DNA of 64,000 bases from an uncultured Clostridia bacterium. Lineage in GTDB: Bacteria > Bacillota > Clostridia > TANB77 > CAG-508. The stretch lies in the NCBI GenBank assembly GCA_947627185.1, contig CANQVF010000005.1, positions 28,269 through 92,268 on the forward strand, in the 5' to 3' direction. Shown one piece after another: positions 25,917 to 35,674 of the stretch. Within the stretch, counting starts at the first letter, position 1. The number at the start of each line of letters is the position of its first letter. The translations under genes and the position numbers were made by a program. The notes below the pieces were generated by a model. The model made no database searches. It was not told the origin of the DNA and saw nothing but the letters and a program-made list of their open reading frames with translations.

Positions 25917-28900
25917 ATTAGATACTGGTATACCAGGAGAATATTATGGTTCATCTTTAGGATGGTCTTCTGTAAAAATAAATATAGATGAAGAACATGG
26001 TAAAAAAACTTTAGATGTAAGAAGAGGTTATGGAAGTAGTGTTGAATCATTTAATTTAGATGGTTGGACAGGAAGATATGGAATGCCAATAGATTTCTTA
26101 CTTTCAATACATTTGGCAACAATGATGCCAGATTTAGCATATGATATGGTAGAATCTTTTGATACACAAATTGTAATGTTATTACATAATTCAGGTAGTT
26201 ATTTAGGCGGAACAGCTTCATATGATCCATATATAGCATATGTAAAAGATCATTGGTATAGAGATATATATTTTGTTCAATCAGATAAAGAATTTGTAGA
26301 TTATGATTATGAATATGAATCAGTAATGAAAGAAAGATGGACTTTATATGAAACATATGGTTCTGAAAATCCTGAAAAAGAAGGAGAATATAAATTATAT
26401 AAAATAGATGATAATGGAAATTATTTAGATTTATATAACGGAACTAAAGAAGAAGCAGAAAAGGAAGGAATAAAAGTTGCTAAGAAGGCGAAAACATTAA
26501 ATTATAATGATGAAGAAGATTTTGAAGAAATAAATTGGCATAAAAATTCATTTGGGAAATGGACTGCATATGAAAATGTAAATGGTATGATAAATCAAAC
26601 AGGAGAAGGTTTAAGAACAGAAACGAATCCTGAAATTAAAAAAATGTTTTTAAAAAATAGATATTTTAGATATGATGGTTCAGCTGAAACTGCTGAAATA
26701 ATAACTGCTTTGAGAAAAAATATAAATTCTTCAACAAATTATTATGGACCAGTTAAAGGAACAGACTCAAATGGAAATAAAGTGGATTATTCTGATGTAA
26801 GTGCAGTAGTAGGAAAAGAGAAATATACAGTAGAAGATTATTCAGGAGAAGTATCATTAAATCAAGATTCATTAAATGCATTTAGCATGTTAGAAAATGA
26901 GCATACTTTAGATGCAGATTATATATATAGAGATTTTAAAGAATTAATAGTAGAACTTGGTTATTTTAAAAAAGAGGAATTAACAGATGAAACTCCAAGA
27001 ATCATGGAATTTATAGTTCCAAAAATTTCATCTTATGGATATCCAATTAGAAACTTAGATAAAAGAGAAAATGAATATGGAACTATGGCTCATTCAAAAT
27101 ATGATTACAAAAAAGTAGAATTACAAGATTTTTCTAATCAAACTTTTGAAAAAGATGGTGTAGATGAAGATGAAAATGGAAATACATTAGAAGTATCAGC
27201 TGTAAATAATAAAAATGTTCTAAAAGCAAATGAAATAAATAAATTAGCTTCAACAAATTTAACAGCAACTGCAAGTTCGAATTCTAATATTAATTCAACT
27301 GTAGGTGGAATATCAGATTTACCAGGTATGAAAGATTTTGATGATGCAGGTTGGAGTGATACAAAAGCAATTGTAGAACAATGGATTGATAAATTAAATA
27401 TAAATACAATTGGTAACTATTATTCAAAAGGTAACAATGAGGAATATGAAAAATTTTTAACAAATGATTTAGGCGGTATTTTTGCAAAATATGCTGGTAA
27501 AGATAAATTAGGTGATGGTTCTGGACAAGCACTTAAAGATGCAGGTGAATATTGTTATGGACTAATGGGAATGCTTGGATTTAATTACTGTGCATATACA
27601 GGTGGAGCAGATTATGATTTTACAAGATGTACACCTTTACGTGGATATGGTAATTTCTTGATGTATGATGCATATGGTAATAATGGAAAAATGGATCCGC
27701 ATCATGATCATGAAGGTCCAGCTCCAAAATTAATTGATGATTGCATGGTTAGACAAATATTTACTACTTGTTGTAATTACACCACAGATAAAATTTACTA
27801 CAAAGCTGGATTAATAGGTGGAGAAGGACAACCAGGAATTAGTACTTGTCATGGTGGTACAGTTAATATGGTTAAAAATTTCGGAGCAACACCTGTTTTT
27901 GAAATATGCGATTTACATTTCGGTGATTTAATAGAATGTTATGATTATAATGGAAATAATAGTACAAATCCAGATGATTGGACTGGATGGGGACATGTTA
28001 TGTATGTTGGAGAAGAAACAGAAGATACTGTTACTATTTATTTTACAGGACATGATTATACAAATAATGCTTCTTGGAGATGCGAAATAAAAAAGGATTC
28101 TCCTAGAAGTGCAATGCCAGCAGCAAGTGGTTGGGTTGGAATTCATATGTGGGATTTAGATTATACTAAAAAATATGAAGGATATTTAGGAAATGAAGAA
28201 GTTGTTTCTCCAGTAACAGGTGTTTTACTTGAATATGGTACATATAAAGATGAAAAAGATTCTATAACAAATGAAGAATATAGAGAAAATGTTGACTATA
28301 AATATGGAACAGATTCACTTCTAACAAATTCAGAAAATATTGATGAAACACAAAACGCAAAAAATGAAGAACCACAAGCTAAGTCAAGTGAAGATATTCC
28401 AAAAGATAAAGTAGGATATGCAAAAATTTTAGTTTTAGATAAAGAAAATTATGCAAAATTGGAAAAAGCAAGTAATAGTAAATGGAAAAGTGATAGTTTA
28501 TTAACTAAGAGTGGAAATTTTAAAGATAAATTAGAAAATGAAGATGATATGAAAAATTGGTCTGATACAGATAAAAGTATTTATGGTTATAAAGAATTTG
28601 CAGAACTATATGATGAATATGGAATATCTGGATATATTGTTTATATAGATGGATTTAAGTGTAGTTTGTCAGGTACTTTATCTGATGGAATAGTAAAAGA
28701 TGATAAGCCATTAACTTTCAATTCTTTTAAAAAGGTAAAATTATCGAATATCGACTTAGATTCGGAAGATCAATTAGATTCGGAATATGAAAAAGATGAA
28801 GAATATAATTTACCTAGTAAAAAGGCAACAGAAAAATTAAATGCTGAAAGAGAAGTTAAAGATGTAGCAAGTTCGAGCATATATGATGAAAAGCATAAAT

Positions 28901-29682
28901 TAGTTTTTATAAAAGAAGGAACTGTTTTAGGAAGAACTCTTACAGATAAAGAATTATTAGAAGATTCTAAATATAGAAATAAAAAGTTTGGTACCTATAA
29001 AGAAATTAGAGAAGATCCAGATTCAGAAGTTTCGGTAATTGGAAATTATTTAAGAGTTATTATGCGTGATTTAGATGGTACTGTTGTTGAAAATGTTGAA
29101 GATTATATGAAATTAGATACACTAGAAAAAAAGAAAAAAGATGATGAAGTTTCTAAGCAATCATATGTGGCTTCTCCTGGGGATGATATAATCTTAGCTA
29201 ATATGATGCATAGAGAAGGTTGCACAAATGGATTTCAATCACCAGCATATGGATCTTATTCTAAAAATGAAGCAGACAGAATAAATATGATGACAGGTTA
29301 TGTATTAATAAATAGAGCAATTGTAAACTTTGAAGGACATGGAACAACTATTGTCGACCAATTAAAAGCACCAGGACAATATGCAACAGCATATGTTACA
29401 AATAGTACAAATATTGAATGTTTAGACTGTTATGCAAATGCAAAATTATGTTTGAAATATGATTGTAGTTATGTTAAAAACCCAAAAGGTGTTCCAATGA
29501 CAAAAGATGTTTTATTTCAATCAGGATGGTGTCAAGGAGATTCACCAACTCCAGGTAAAAATTGCTTTTGGTGGGTAGATGATAATAAAAATGGTATTCC
29601 AGAAGAAGCTTCAGGTCCTGGAAGTAGATATGATGAATTTTTCTGTTATAGTGCAAAATATTCAAGCTATAGAGATACTTAA
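25801..29682 (+). CDS. Giant protein B, 3' part (frameshifted; cell-wall hydrolase-like)
   Basis: 1293 codons continuing the previous ORF in another frame; ATG 25801 has no good ribosome-binding site and is not a believable start. Scaffold blocks DGWTGRYGMPIDFLLSIHLA, DHWYRDIYFVQ, VSLNQDSLNAFSMLENEHTL are present. The middle cassette differs from A and C: a cysteine-rich NlpC/P60-like domain with FNYCAYTGG, LHFGDLIECYDYNG and WGHVMYVGE. The degenerate LytM-like block follows (SPVTGVLLEYGTY ... NYLRVIMRDLDGTVVENV). The C-terminus resembles SleB-type cell-wall hydrolase (ILANMMHREG with a candidate catalytic Glu, INMMTGYVLINRAI, APGQYATAY). If the frameshift is real, this half is unanchored and probably not made; if it is an assembly error, the gene encodes about 1485 residues. 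Confidence 0.8.
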   Translation: MVIEYFGGVVSVFQKLGNLFTGGQLGQFWGRGMISIYHELDTGIPGEYYGSSLGWSSVKINIDEEHGKKTLDVRRGYGSSVESFNLDGWTGRYGMPIDFLLSIHLATMMPDLAYDMVESFDTQIVMLLHNSGSYLGGTASYDPYIAYVKDHWYRDIYFVQSDKEFVDYDYEYESVMKERWTLYETYGSENPEKEGEYKLYKIDDNGNYLDLYNGTKEEAEKEGIKVAKKAKTLNYNDEEDFEEINWHKNSFGKWTAYENVNGMINQTGEGLRTETNPEIKKMFLKNRYFRYDGSAETAEIITALRKNINSSTNYYGPVKGTDSNGNKVDYSDVSAVVGKEKYTVEDYSGEVSLNQDSLNAFSMLENEHTLDADYIYRDFKELIVELGYFKKEELTDETPRIMEFIVPKISSYGYPIRNLDKRENEYGTMAHSKYDYKKVELQDFSNQTFEKDGVDEDENGNTLEVSAVNNKNVLKANEINKLASTNLTATASSNSNINSTVGGISDLPGMKDFDDAGWSDTKAIVEQWIDKLNINTIGNYYSKGNNEEYEKFLTNDLGGIFAKYAGKDKLGDGSGQALKDAGEYCYGLMGMLGFNYCAYTGGADYDFTRCTPLRGYGNFLMYDAYGNNGKMDPHHDHEGPAPKLIDDCMVRQIFTTCCNYTTDKIYYKAGLIGGEGQPGISTCHGGTVNMVKNFGATPVFEICDLHFGDLIECYDYNGNNSTNPDDWTGWGHVMYVGEETEDTVTIYFTGHDYTNNASWRCEIKKDSPRSAMPAASGWVGIHMWDLDYTKKYEGYLGNEEVVSPVTGVLLEYGTYKDEKDSITNEEYRENVDYKYGTDSLLTNSENIDETQNAKNEEPQAKSSEDIPKDKVGYAKILVLDKENYAKLEKASNSKWKSDSLLTKSGNFKDKLENEDDMKNWSDTDKSIYGYKEFAELYDEYGISGYIVYIDGFKCSLSGTLSDGIVKDDKPLTFNSFKKVKLSNIDLDSEDQLDSEYEKDEEYNLPSKKATEKLNAEREVKDVASSSIYDEKHKLVFIKEGTVLGRTLTDKELLEDSKYRNKKFGTYKEIREDPDSEVSVIGNYLRVIMRDLDGTVVENVEDYMKLDTLEKKKKDDEVSKQSYVASPGDDIILANMMHREGCTNGFQSPAYGSYSKNEADRINMMTGYVLINRAIVNFEGHGTTIVDQLKAPGQYATAYVTNSTNIECLDCYANAKLCLKYDCSYVKNPKGVPMTKDVLFQSGWCQGDSPTPGKNCFWWVDDNKNGIPEEASGPGSRYDEFFCYSAKYSSYRDT

Positions 29683-29687
29683 GTTTG

Positions 29688-29724
29688 AAAGGAGATTTGT
29701 ATAATTATTATACAAAAATTTAAT
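29688..29724 (+). promoter_or_regulatory. Far-spaced ribosome-binding site with an intervening perfect palindrome
   Basis: AAAGGAG at about 29688-29694 is 30 bases from ATG 29725, too far for direct use. Between them lies a perfect 19-base palindrome, TTGTATAAT-T-ATTATACAA (29697-29715). Folded as a hairpin it would bring the Shine-Dalgarno to about 11 bases from the start codon. The palindrome shares the GTATAAT/ATTATAC half-sites with the 30-base palindrome after the gene. Confidence 0.5.
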
Positions 29725-30270
29725 ATGAAAGAAAAAACTAAAAAACTAATAATTATATGTATTATAATATTAATAATTATAATATGTATGCTGTTAGCAA
29801 TAAAACTTAAAATTTTTATTTATCGAAAAAATTCTAATCAAATAATGGGAATTGATGTTAACGAAAATACACCTTCACTTAAATATACAAATATTTCTAA
29901 TCTATATATTTTTAGTGGTGATGAAATAAATCAAATAGAAATAGCAAAAGAATTTGAAAATATTTTTGAAAATGAAATTCCTAAAATCTTTGAAAATACT
30001 AAAAGCTTTGATGAAATTCAGATTCGTGAATATTATAATCAAAATACTGATAATATAGAAAATACCTTTTTTAGCATAGATGAAGAAAATTTTCTAAAAC
30101 TTGTTTTAAAATTAAAAACTATGAAGTGTAATTTAAATTATGATTATCAAATTTGTGATTTTAAATTAGAAGATGATAATTTATCAGTAAATATTATCTG
30201 CAGTTATAATGATGGAGAAAAAATAATCTTAAATTTATCTAAAGAAATGAAATTAAATATTGTAGAATAA
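29725..30270 (+). CDS. Small anchored protein, family interleaved with the giant proteins (copy 2)
   Basis: 181 residues: basic start, transmembrane helix (about 9-27), then an external domain. The most diverged of the three copies, but it keeps the order seen at 19734 and 35658: strand LYIFSGDE, helix EFENIFENEIPKIFE, a 'YYNQNTDNI' phrase in the place of YFxKNxxxI, the 'FLKLVLKLKTMKCNLNYD' helix-strand and a final strand SVNIICSYNDGEKIIL. No family recognised. It sits between giant genes B and C, flanked by two palindromes, one of which may help its translation. The preceding stop is 42 bases upstream. Confidence 0.78.
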   Translation: MKEKTKKLIIICIIILIIIICMLLAIKLKIFIYRKNSNQIMGIDVNENTPSLKYTNISNLYIFSGDEINQIEIAKEFENIFENEIPKIFENTKSFDEIQIREYYNQNTDNIENTFFSIDEENFLKLVLKLKTMKCNLNYDYQICDFKLEDDNLSVNIICSYNDGEKIILNLSKEMKLNIVE

Positions 30271-30274
30271 AATG

Positions 30275-30304
30275 TTGCCGTATAATAATATTATTATACG
30301 GCAA
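30275..30304. repeat. Perfect 30-base palindrome before giant gene C
   Basis: Bases 30275-30304 (TTGCCGTATAATAAT and its exact reverse complement) form a perfect dyad. There is no T tract after it, so it is a weak intrinsic terminator at best; an operator or an mRNA-end hairpin is possible. It lies directly after one small gene and 6 bases before the -35 box of the next promoter. Confidence 0.8.
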
Positions 30305-30309
30305 ATATA

Positions 30310-30339
30310 TTGAAAAAAAATGGCAAAATATAGTATAAT
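30310..30339 (+). promoter_or_regulatory. Sigma-A-type promoter of giant gene C
   Basis: TTGAAA at 30310-30315, an 18-base spacer and TATAAT at 30334-30339, about 40 bases before ATG 30380. It suggests giant gene C and its small partner form their own transcript. Confidence 0.7.
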
Positions 30340-30379
30340 ATAAATAGGGAATTATTATATTTAAAGGAAAAATAAAGAA

Positions 30380-33300
30380 ATGAACGATGATTATAATAAT
30401 GAAGAATTAGAAAATAATTTACCACAAGAAGATGAGCAAAATGAAAAGAGAAATTCTATAAGTGATAATATAAAAAATCAAGCAACAGATAAAGCTAAGA
30501 AAGAAATTAAGAACAAAATGACAAAAACTGCTGCTAAAAGTGCTGCAAAACATTCTGCATTAACAGCTTTAGGTCCAATTCTTTTTTGGGTAATTGTGGT
30601 TATATTAATTATAATAATTATTGTAGGTATAGTAATGTTTTTTATAACTATGCCTGGTATGGTTATGGATAAATTAAAAGAATTAGCAAAAAACATAGCT
30701 GATGATTTTGCCTCATTTTTTGGTGGAGATACAACAACTTTTATTGAAGATCAAGCAATATATGATACTTTAGATTATTTAGAACAAATGGGTTATGATT
30801 TGAAAGGATATGGATTTTTAACTAATTATGTTGAAGATAGTAAAGATGGAGTTGAGAGAAATGATGAAGACAAAATTTCAAAAGCTTATAGTGATTTTAT
30901 TTTTACTTATTTAGTATCAGATAATTATGTATATACAATAAAGAATTTAAATATAGTTACTAATAACTGGTTTGATGGATTATGTGCTCAAATAGCATCA
31001 TTATTCACATTAGGAGGTAGTAATCAATATTGGTCAAGAGGTATGATTGATATTTGGAAAGATAATGGTGTAATAGGAAAAGAAGCAGAGTATTATTCTG
31101 CTTTTGAATCTGGAAGTATCAAAATAGATCCAGATCAAAAAACAATGCAGATAAAAAGAGGATGGGGCAATAATTCTATGACATATAATTTAGATGGTTG
31201 GACAGGAAGATATGGAATGCCAATAGACTTTTTGCTTTCAGTACATTTAGCAACAATGATGCCAGATTTATCTTATGATATGGCAACAGGATTTGAAACA
31301 GTAATAAAATTATTATTACATCCAATAGGTGGTGGAGAAGAAGGCTCAAATACTGCTATTGGATATTATAAATATGGTGATGGTGCATCAGATTATGCTA
31401 CATATGATGATTTTAAAGAAGCAGCAACATCAGGAAAAACTGGAATTTTAAATTCATGGAGAATAAGTAAAAAAGAAGCAAAAGATTTAATGAACAAATT
31501 TAATATTAAAAGTCCTGATGATTGTATTGGAGTTGCTGATGTTGGGGAAGATGAATTAGAAAAATCAAATAATACAATTGATATGCAATATTCAGATGGA
31601 ATTCTTTCTTATAAAAGAATTACGGATGATGGTTATGACAATAGCGAAAAAGCAGTAGCAAAAAAACAAGAAGTTGTGAATACATATAATGCAATGATAC
31701 AAAAACTTAAAGAGTATGGTGCAACAGATGAAATGATTAAAAATGCAGGATTAGAAACTTCAATATCAACATTTGATTCTTTTCTAAAAATGCAAGAAAC
31801 AGCTGAAAGTATTGCAGAAAATACATATATTGAACCATCTAAAAATTTTTCAACTGAATTAGGTTGGGCAACACCAGAAGGTACAACAGATTATTCATAT
31901 TATAGTGTAGAAGTAAATTTAGAATATAATAATTTTGATTATCAGATAGAAGATGCTCATGCTAATTATATGTCAGATATGACTTTTTGTATAAATACTG
32001 CTGTAATCAATTATAAAATAATAGGTGAATGGTCAAATGAAAAATTACAGGCATGGTTAGATGAAAATGATATAAATACAATTGATGAAGCAAGATGTAA
32101 TAATTTGCATGATGAAGATGAATGTTGTGAAGTATGTAGAGATTATATACAAAGTATATATGATGAATTAAAAGATGTTGATGTTTCTAATTTAGAAATA
32201 TATCAACCATATATTAGTCGTGTAATAAATCATTGGTATAGAGATGTTTACTTTGTAACAACAGATGATATAAGGTCTTTTGTAGAAAACGACTATGAAT
32301 ATGAAGCAATTATGAAAGAAAGATGGACACTATATGAAACATATGGAGATGAAAACCCAGAAAAAGCTGGAGAATATAAATTATATAAAATTGATGATAA
32401 TGGAAATTATTTAGGTTTATATGATGGATCTCAAGAAGATGCTGAAAAAGCTGGAATAAAAGTTGCTAAAAAAGCAGTTATGAAAAAAATTGATGAAACA
32501 GCAGATGAACTAGATTGGAATGCAATAGATAATCAATATTCTGCTTATGAAATACAAGAAGCTTCAAACACAGCTTTTGAACAAGTATATCCAGATTTAC
32601 CTGAAGATGATTCGGAATATAATATAAAGAAAGATATTTATGTAAAATTAATAACAACAGGAAATATAGTTCAAACAGGTGAAGGACAAAGAACAGAAAC
32701 AAATTCTAAAATTAAAAAAATGTTTTTAAATAATAAATATTTTAGATATGATGGTTCAGCTGAAACAGCTGAAATAATAACAGAACTTAGGAAGAAAAAC
32801 AATATTCAATTAGGAGCTCTAAGTGATGAAGATTTATCAAAAACTGCTACTGTAAATGGAGAAGTAAGAAGAGTTTCTGATTATGCTGGAGAAGTATCAT
32901 TAAATCAAGATTCATTAAATGCGTTTAGTATGTTAGAAAATGAACACACTTTAGATGCAGATTACATATATAGAGATTTTAAAGAATTAGTAGTAGAACT
33001 TGGATATTTTAAAAAAGAAGAATTAACAGATGAAACTCCAAGATTATTACAATTTCTTGTTCCAGATATAGGTTCAAATGGTTATCCAAATAGAAGTATA
33101 GATAAGAATGAAAATGAATTTGGAACAATGGTACACTCTAAGGGAGATATAGAAGCCAATAAGCAATTTACATTAATGAAATTAATATCAGATGCTATAG
33201 AAAATTCTTCAGATGAAGAAGAGGATAATCCTCAAAATGCAGAAGTTAGTTCAAGTGCAGTAAGCACAACAGTTGGAAACATCTCTGGTACAACAGATAA

Positions 33301-35674
33301 TACAAAACAATTTATATCTTTAGGAAGTGTTAAATCAAATTCAAATTCTACATCAACATCACTATTATCATTAGAAGAATGGTGGGCTGAAACACAAAAA
33401 ATGTTTGATATATATAAAAGTGAAAGCTGGATTTATGGACATAGTAATGCAAACACAACATTTGAAACAGCAAGATCTCATGATACAGATTGTTCAATTG
33501 GAGCTTCATGGATGTTGCAAAAATTAGGAGCTTTAAAAGAAAACCATACATTTACTTCTGCTTTAGGAGAGTCTGGTTCGTTAGTTGAAAGTGAAGCTTG
33601 TGCACAGGACTTATTAAATGCGGGTGCAGAAGTTATAGTACCATCAGGAAGTGCAAATTTTGCTACTGCAGCAAATAGTGGTGAATTACAACCAGGAGAT
33701 GTATTGTTTTATGAAGGACATGTTAGCATATATTGTGGAGATAGTTATGAAGGTTCACAAACTACTTTTTGCTGGGATACTGGTTCAACAGAAGGTATAC
33801 AAAATGGAGGACCAAGAGATACTAGTTGGGAGGATAGACCTATAAAACTTATAGTAAGATTACCTATAGGAAATTCATCATTAGAAGGTAGTCAATATGA
33901 AGGTTTTGTTGGAAATGAAGCTGTAGTTTCACCAGTTACAGGAATATTATTAGAATATGGAGAATATGATGGAACACAAAAAGATTCAGTTTCAGGAGAA
34001 ATTTATAGAACTAATATAGATTTAAAATATCAAAATCAAACAATGAATATAGATAATGGAACAAATAACAATACTACTCAAGTTGCCACTAACTTAAAAC
34101 CAGAAAAAGTAGGTTATGCTAAAATATTAGTATTAGATAATGAAAATTATAAAAAACTTGAAAAAGCATTAATCAGTTCTACTAGATGGTCAGGAAATAG
34201 TTTCATTTCAGAAAATGGTGATTATACATCAAAAGACATTAAAAATTTAAAAGAAGATGATGTAAAAGATTGGACAGATTTGGAAAAAACTCTATATGGT
34301 TACAAAGAATTTGCTGAGCTATATAGCAAATTTGGAATATCAGGAAATGTTATATATGTAGAAGGATTTTCTTGTGAACTTCCAGATGAAAATTTTGATA
34401 ACCAAGATGATAATGCATTAAAAACTACATCTCCATCTGGTGAAAAAATTAATATAAATACTTTTGAAAAGATTGGTTTAGGAAGTTTTAGTAATGGAAA
34501 TTTAAATAACACAGATGATGTTTTAAGCTCATTATATGAACCAGAGGATAAATATAAATTAGCAAATTTAGTAGTAACAGAAAAGTTAAATTCAGAAAGT
34601 AAAGTAAAAGATGAAGCTGTTTCATCAATATACGTAAATAATTTAAGATTTATAAAAGAAGGAACAGTACTAGGAAGAACATTAACAGATAGAGAATTAA
34701 TAGTAGATTATAGAGGTGAAAATTACGAAGACTATAGAAAAGGTAAAACATCTACTATAAATACTACGAGTGATCCAAAAGATTATGATAAAGTAGCAGG
34801 AAATTATTTAAGAATTATTATGAGAGATTTAGATAAAACAGTTGTTGAAAATGTAGAAGACTATATGAAATTAGATGATGGAGATAGTGATAAAAAAACA
34901 GAAGTTGATTGGGAATTTTATTACTGGTTACCATATGAATCTGGTGGAATAGGAGAAAAGGGTGTAGCAACACATAGTGGAGCAGGAGCTTGTGGAACTG
35001 TTTCTGGACCAAATGAAGTTGCTGTTGGAATTGCACAATGGACAGCATTAAGTGGAGAAAGTTGGAATAATGTTTCTGAAATATGTAAATGGCTATCAGA
35101 AGAAGATGCGAGTTTATGTGCACCATTAAAAGCATTTTCATCATACTCTTCTACACAAATATGCTCATCTATAAGTAGTTTGCAAAATGCATGGTGGTCT
35201 GTTAATGAAAAAGATCCAGATAGATTTTTAGAACTTCAAATGGAGTATTTTTATGAACATGAATTTAAAGGTTGGCTAGAAAGTAGTGGAACAGAATGGT
35301 TATTAAATAAATCATTAGTAGCTCAAGGAACATATGCATCACTTAAGAATTGGGGACCAAATCTTGGATGGGAAGATGTAATTTCTTCATCTATGTCAGA
35401 TGAAGAAATTGTGAAAGCTTTATTAACTAAAGCAAGACCAATAGGCTCTACATGTGGAACACTAGAAGCTAGATGGGATTCACAATATGTTTTAGCAAAA
35501 GATATTTTAAGTGGAAAATTTAAAGAAGTGGAAGAATGGGTAAGAACGAAACAACCAGCACAATATGGAGAAGGAAATAATAGTGGATCATTACTTGCAT
35601 TTTTGAATAATAAATATTTTTATCCATATTTAAACTATATTTTAATGGGAGAAATATATGAAAGAAAAAGTTAG
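30380..35674 (+). CDS. Giant membrane-anchored cell-wall hydrolase-like protein C (1764 aa)
   Basis: Same plan as giant protein A: acidic tail, Lys/Ala-rich stretch, transmembrane helix (about 67-96), then DYLEQMGYDLKGYGFLTNYV, DGWTGRYGMPIDFLLSVHLA, HWYRDVYFV, KERWTLYETYGDENPEK, GEGQRTETNSKIKKMF and VSLNQDSLNAFSMLENEHTL. An extra 200-residue helical, partly cysteine-bearing segment is inserted around 320-610. The middle cassette (about 1000-1165) is NlpC/P60- or CHAP-like with Cys1038 in DTDCSIGASW and His1114 in YEGHVSIYCG. The degenerate LytM-like block (SPVTGILLEYGEY ... NYLRIIMRDLD) follows. The C-terminal 240 residues contain VAVGIAQWTA, a phrase typical of phage-tail-type lysozyme domains. 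AAAGGA precedes ATG 30380; the next gene overlaps its end by 17 bases. Confidence 0.86.
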   Translation: MNDDYNNEELENNLPQEDEQNEKRNSISDNIKNQATDKAKKEIKNKMTKTAAKSAAKHSALTALGPILFWVIVVILIIIIIVGIVMFFITMPGMVMDKLKELAKNIADDFASFFGGDTTTFIEDQAIYDTLDYLEQMGYDLKGYGFLTNYVEDSKDGVERNDEDKISKAYSDFIFTYLVSDNYVYTIKNLNIVTNNWFDGLCAQIASLFTLGGSNQYWSRGMIDIWKDNGVIGKEAEYYSAFESGSIKIDPDQKTMQIKRGWGNNSMTYNLDGWTGRYGMPIDFLLSVHLATMMPDLSYDMATGFETVIKLLLHPIGGGEEGSNTAIGYYKYGDGASDYATYDDFKEAATSGKTGILNSWRISKKEAKDLMNKFNIKSPDDCIGVADVGEDELEKSNNTIDMQYSDGILSYKRITDDGYDNSEKAVAKKQEVVNTYNAMIQKLKEYGATDEMIKNAGLETSISTFDSFLKMQETAESIAENTYIEPSKNFSTELGWATPEGTTDYSYYSVEVNLEYNNFDYQIEDAHANYMSDMTFCINTAVINYKIIGEWSNEKLQAWLDENDINTIDEARCNNLHDEDECCEVCRDYIQSIYDELKDVDVSNLEIYQPYISRVINHWYRDVYFVTTDDIRSFVENDYEYEAIMKERWTLYETYGDENPEKAGEYKLYKIDDNGNYLGLYDGSQEDAEKAGIKVAKKAVMKKIDETADELDWNAIDNQYSAYEIQEASNTAFEQVYPDLPEDDSEYNIKKDIYVKLITTGNIVQTGEGQRTETNSKIKKMFLNNKYFRYDGSAETAEIITELRKKNNIQLGALSDEDLSKTATVNGEVRRVSDYAGEVSLNQDSLNAFSMLENEHTLDADYIYRDFKELVVELGYFKKEELTDETPRLLQFLVPDIGSNGYPNRSIDKNENEFGTMVHSKGDIEANKQFTLMKLISDAIENSSDEEEDNPQNAEVSSSAVSTTVGNISGTTDNTKQFISLGSVKSNSNSTSTSLLSLEEWWAETQKMFDIYKSESWIYGHSNANTTFETARSHDTDCSIGASWMLQKLGALKENHTFTSALGESGSLVESEACAQDLLNAGAEVIVPSGSANFATAANSGELQPGDVLFYEGHVSIYCGDSYEGSQTTFCWDTGSTEGIQNGGPRDTSWEDRPIKLIVRLPIGNSSLEGSQYEGFVGNEAVVSPVTGILLEYGEYDGTQKDSVSGEIYRTNIDLKYQNQTMNIDNGTNNNTTQVATNLKPEKVGYAKILVLDNENYKKLEKALISSTRWSGNSFISENGDYTSKDIKNLKEDDVKDWTDLEKTLYGYKEFAELYSKFGISGNVIYVEGFSCELPDENFDNQDDNALKTTSPSGEKININTFEKIGLGSFSNGNLNNTDDVLSSLYEPEDKYKLANLVVTEKLNSESKVKDEAVSSIYVNNLRFIKEGTVLGRTLTDRELIVDYRGENYEDYRKGKTSTINTTSDPKDYDKVAGNYLRIIMRDLDKTVVENVEDYMKLDDGDSDKKTEVDWEFYYWLPYESGGIGEKGVATHSGAGACGTVSGPNEVAVGIAQWTALSGESWNNVSEICKWLSEEDASLCAPLKAFSSYSSTQICSSISSLQNAWWSVNEKDPDRFLELQMEYFYEHEFKGWLESSGTEWLLNKSLVAQGTYASLKNWGPNLGWEDVISSSMSDEEIVKALLTKARPIGSTCGTLEARWDSQYVLAKDILSGKFKEVEEWVRTKQPAQYGEGNNSGSLLAFLNNKYFYPYLNYILMGEIYERKS

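Noticed and set aside
33651..33845. 64-codon plus-strand ORF inside giant gene C
   Set aside because: Frame shadow of a long conserved coding region; the paralogues show selection on the other frame.
20310..35674. Conjugation or type IV secretion locus (wall hydrolases are common there)
   Set aside because: No VirB4, VirD4, relaxase or VirB6-like gene in the window.
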